Below are positions 61,728-64,000 of a stretch of DNA of 64,000 nucleotides, piece by piece. The notes below the pieces were generated by a model. The model saw only the letters and a list, made by a program, of their open reading frames with translations. It was not told where the DNA came from and made no database searches. Each line of letters starts with the position of its first letter. Position 1 is the first letter of the stretch. The stretch comes from Typha latifolia (Eukaryota; Streptophyta; Magnoliopsida; Poales; Typhaceae): NCBI GenBank assembly GCA_019914945.1, contig CM034112.1, forward strand, positions 8,462,501 through 8,526,500, read 5' to 3'. Position numbers and translations under genes: made by a program.

Positions 61728-64000
61728 CTGCATGTATCAAACAAACCAATATATTAATATTTGTGCATTAATTTTGCTTTCCAAAAAAACAATACATTGT
61801 GATCAAGGATTGTCATGGTGACCAAGAGAAGGCACCGATAAGGAGGCTGTAACATCTGTAAGTAAAGTTCAAATAAATGAAATTGGTGATGACAATATTG
61901 TGTACATGTACACTGATAGGTCTTCTCTGCCAAATTTTCTAAATTTCGGATGAAATATAGGTCAAATTACAGACAAAAAAATTTCCTAATAAATTACAGA
62001 CAAAACTAAAAGTCTGACAAACTAGGCATAGGAAAGTGAGTGATAAATTAATGAAGGGTAGATTTTGTAAAACTACCTTTTAATAGATTACAACATGCAA
62101 ATTCTTCTAAAATTAGGATGCAATTTCAGTTCAAATTAGGAAGAAATGAAAATTTATCAATTTGTTTACCCCAAATGAGAATGTCTGGGAGAAGAAGTAT
62201 CAACAAGTGAAAATGATGACCATTTAAGGTAGATTGAAGAGATACCTTTTATGGTTTATTTTGTATGAATTCCATTTATATCTTGATGCAGAATTATATG
62301 TACACTTGGGAGAAAAATGAAGCCCCATAATTGGCAGCATATCAAGTTATCAACAAAATGACAGGCAAATGCAGGAAAAGAAAGCAAAATACTCAAACTG
62401 AAAGTGTAACTTTATGTCCCATCATCTCCCCCTAATGTTTCTTCTTCTCTTTGTTGATTTTTTCTTACTTTAAAGGTCTCAGCATCACTCCAGAGATTTA
62501 CCATGTGGCAGATGCCAGTCTATTGTAATGCACATTTCAGCAGAACAGTTTTGACGTGATCAGTAAGGTTCCCACTTTCTGGGCCGAAGGATATAGATCC
62601 AACTTAATGGAGATAATGAGAGACATAAATAAACAGTTTTTGACTTTCTTCAAGATTTGGCCCGATTTGTACATCTCCACCAGAAATACATAATGCTTTA
62701 GCAACTACACGAAAATGCATACCATGATTTTCTGTCTATCAATAACTGCATAAATTGTGAAATGCAACAACTTTGCATAATCCAAAATCCCAAGAACCCA
62801 AATGAGGGAAGAATCCATATCAGAGTTGCTATTTAAATGTGAGTGAAATGCATAGCAAGTGATAGTAATCAACGATGGCCGTGCCACAGGCACAGACTGT
62901 GCCGACTACCGGCCGGCACGGCACAGCACGTGCCGTAAGAGAGAGAAAAAAAAAGATATACTCACCTTCATTTGCCATCGCCAATCGCTGCTCGCCTTCG
63001 CCGTCGCAACGGCAAAGGGTAACTTGACGACGAGGTCAACGGCAAACGGCAAACGGCAAACAGCAGAACTATTAAGAGGGGTGCCGTGCGGCACCCCTCG
63101 TGCCATGTGCCGGTACATCGCCGGCACGACCATCCATGATAGTAACTAAGGGGGCAAGGAACTTGAAGTACTTGATTGTCTTGCGCCTTGCAGCTCATAA
63201 TAAAAGTACATAAACACAGGAAATGCCGCATAGCAGAAAAATAAAAAAAATAAAATCTGAAGTCCCATTACAAAAAATTTGATTAATCCCTTACATTCAT
63301 TTAAATTGAAAAATAGAGCTAAACTGACTGACTTCTCTCCAGAAGAATATGAGTCAATCAAATTTCAACAATTGAGTCATCGATACACACCAAGATCATC
63401 TTATTACTTATATGGTATCTAAGGTACAGTCACCAGCCCACCATCTAAATAGGTATCTGATTGTTGAACAAGAAAGGGCAAAGATTACTCTCAATCCCTT
63501 GTGTAAAATTAGGAGCTAAAGTCGACAAAGATTTTACTACCTATAATTTACACAAGCTATAAGCATGAGTTTGATGCATAGATGATAAAGCAATGACCCA
63601 AACTGCACTTGAAGGTAATGATTTTTGGTTGATATTTTTTTCACCAGAATCAATATCTTCAGAAAAAAATAGTCATCTAGGACATAAAATATAGCTCTTC
63701 AGCCCAGAAGGATGTGAGCCCAACAGAAAGCTAGACACCGAAACAAATAATTCTCAATTAAGGAACAAGTGAAATATCAGGCTTTTCAATCCAGAATATG
63801 CTGACCAGCAGGGGTCCTGTTTGCTGGCACAACAATCAGTTGTCCAGTAAGCTAATCAATCAGATTTCTAGTTAGAAGAGAGACCTGGATCAGCCCCATG
63901 TAAATCTAGATTGGGAAAAACCAACTGTTCATGATCTTATAAAAAATATTAAATAATATATAGAAGACACTACCAACAAATTTAGAACATCTAAAAGACA
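61728..64000 (-). other. Last intron of the CDP-diacylglycerol synthase gene
   Basis: Apart from a small transposon at 62869-63136, this is AT-rich intronic sequence with no coding exon recognisable on either strand. Confidence 0.55.
62869..63136. mobile_element. Small GC-rich DNA transposon (MULE- or hAT-like MITE), 268 bp
   Basis: A 9-bp direct repeat TGATAGTAA (62860-62868 and 63137-63145) flanks a GC-rich insert whose ends are inverted: GATGGCCGTGCC on the left and GGCACGACCATC on the right. Nine bases suggest a Mutator-type element; reading only eight (GATAGTAA) would suggest hAT. It contains palindromes (GTGCCGTGCGGCAC) and a triple CGGCAAA tandem. Confidence 0.72.

Overview
This window is nuclear DNA of a flowering plant. 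The genes have short spliced exons with GT-AG introns. The families are plant-specific: an NRT1/PTR transporter, a GRAS regulator carrying a miR171 site, and an RGF/GOLVEN peptide. Between them lie large AT-rich stretches full of nested transposable elements and microsatellites. GC-rich 5' exons that turn AT-rich towards the 3' end, clearest in the transporter, suggest a monocot. I cannot name the species.

Layout. (1) 1-2851: a four-exon NPF6.3/NRT1.1-type nitrate/chloride transporter gene on +. (2) 3620-4180: a broken chimeric sequence whose second half copies the last exon and 3' UTR of the lactate dehydrogenase gene found 27 kb further on. (3) about 4199-30725: a nested transposon block. 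A Ty3/gypsy-like element that keeps gag but no visible pol (split LTR 4199-4431 + 20005-20303, second LTR from 22433) has an Athila/Tat-type gypsy element (4432-19991) inside its 5' LTR. That element in turn carries a decayed 4.7-kb hAT transposon (6502-11214) with an exact 8-bp target duplication. A second LTR-like block (22786-30101) holds another hAT-type element (23999-28456, exact 8-bp duplication) and is followed by a 616-bp hAT MITE (30110-30725, exact 8-bp duplication). (4) 31695-33712: a two-exon L-lactate dehydrogenase gene on -, with a foldback element in its intron. (5) 33.9-44.0 kb: intergenic, with a 72-bp (AG)n tract and an eight-copy array of a 265-289-bp repeat. (6) 44039-44376: a tiny two-exon gene on - encoding an RGF/GLV/CLEL secreted peptide precursor. 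(7) 47209-53420: a five-coding-exon ATG8 gene on -, whose long introns hold a hAT MITE and a 5'-truncated LINE. (8) 55897-57432: an intronless GRAS gene of the HAM/LOM/SCL6 type on +, with a miR171 target site. (9) 61636-61727: the last exon of a plastid-type CDP-diacylglycerol synthase gene on -; the rest lies beyond the right edge.

The genes are unrelated housekeeping or developmental loci and do not form one pathway. The main points for a second look are: Tyr in place of the nitrate-binding His in the transporter; the overlooked RGF peptide gene; the LDH-exon chimera; the three-level nesting with readable target duplications; the asymmetric Athila LTRs; the tandem array at 37.8-40 kb; a family of three foldback elements; and the duplicated splice-donor segment in the ATG8 5' UTR intron. 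I found no convincing wholly new biological system. All coordinates and junctions were read by eye.
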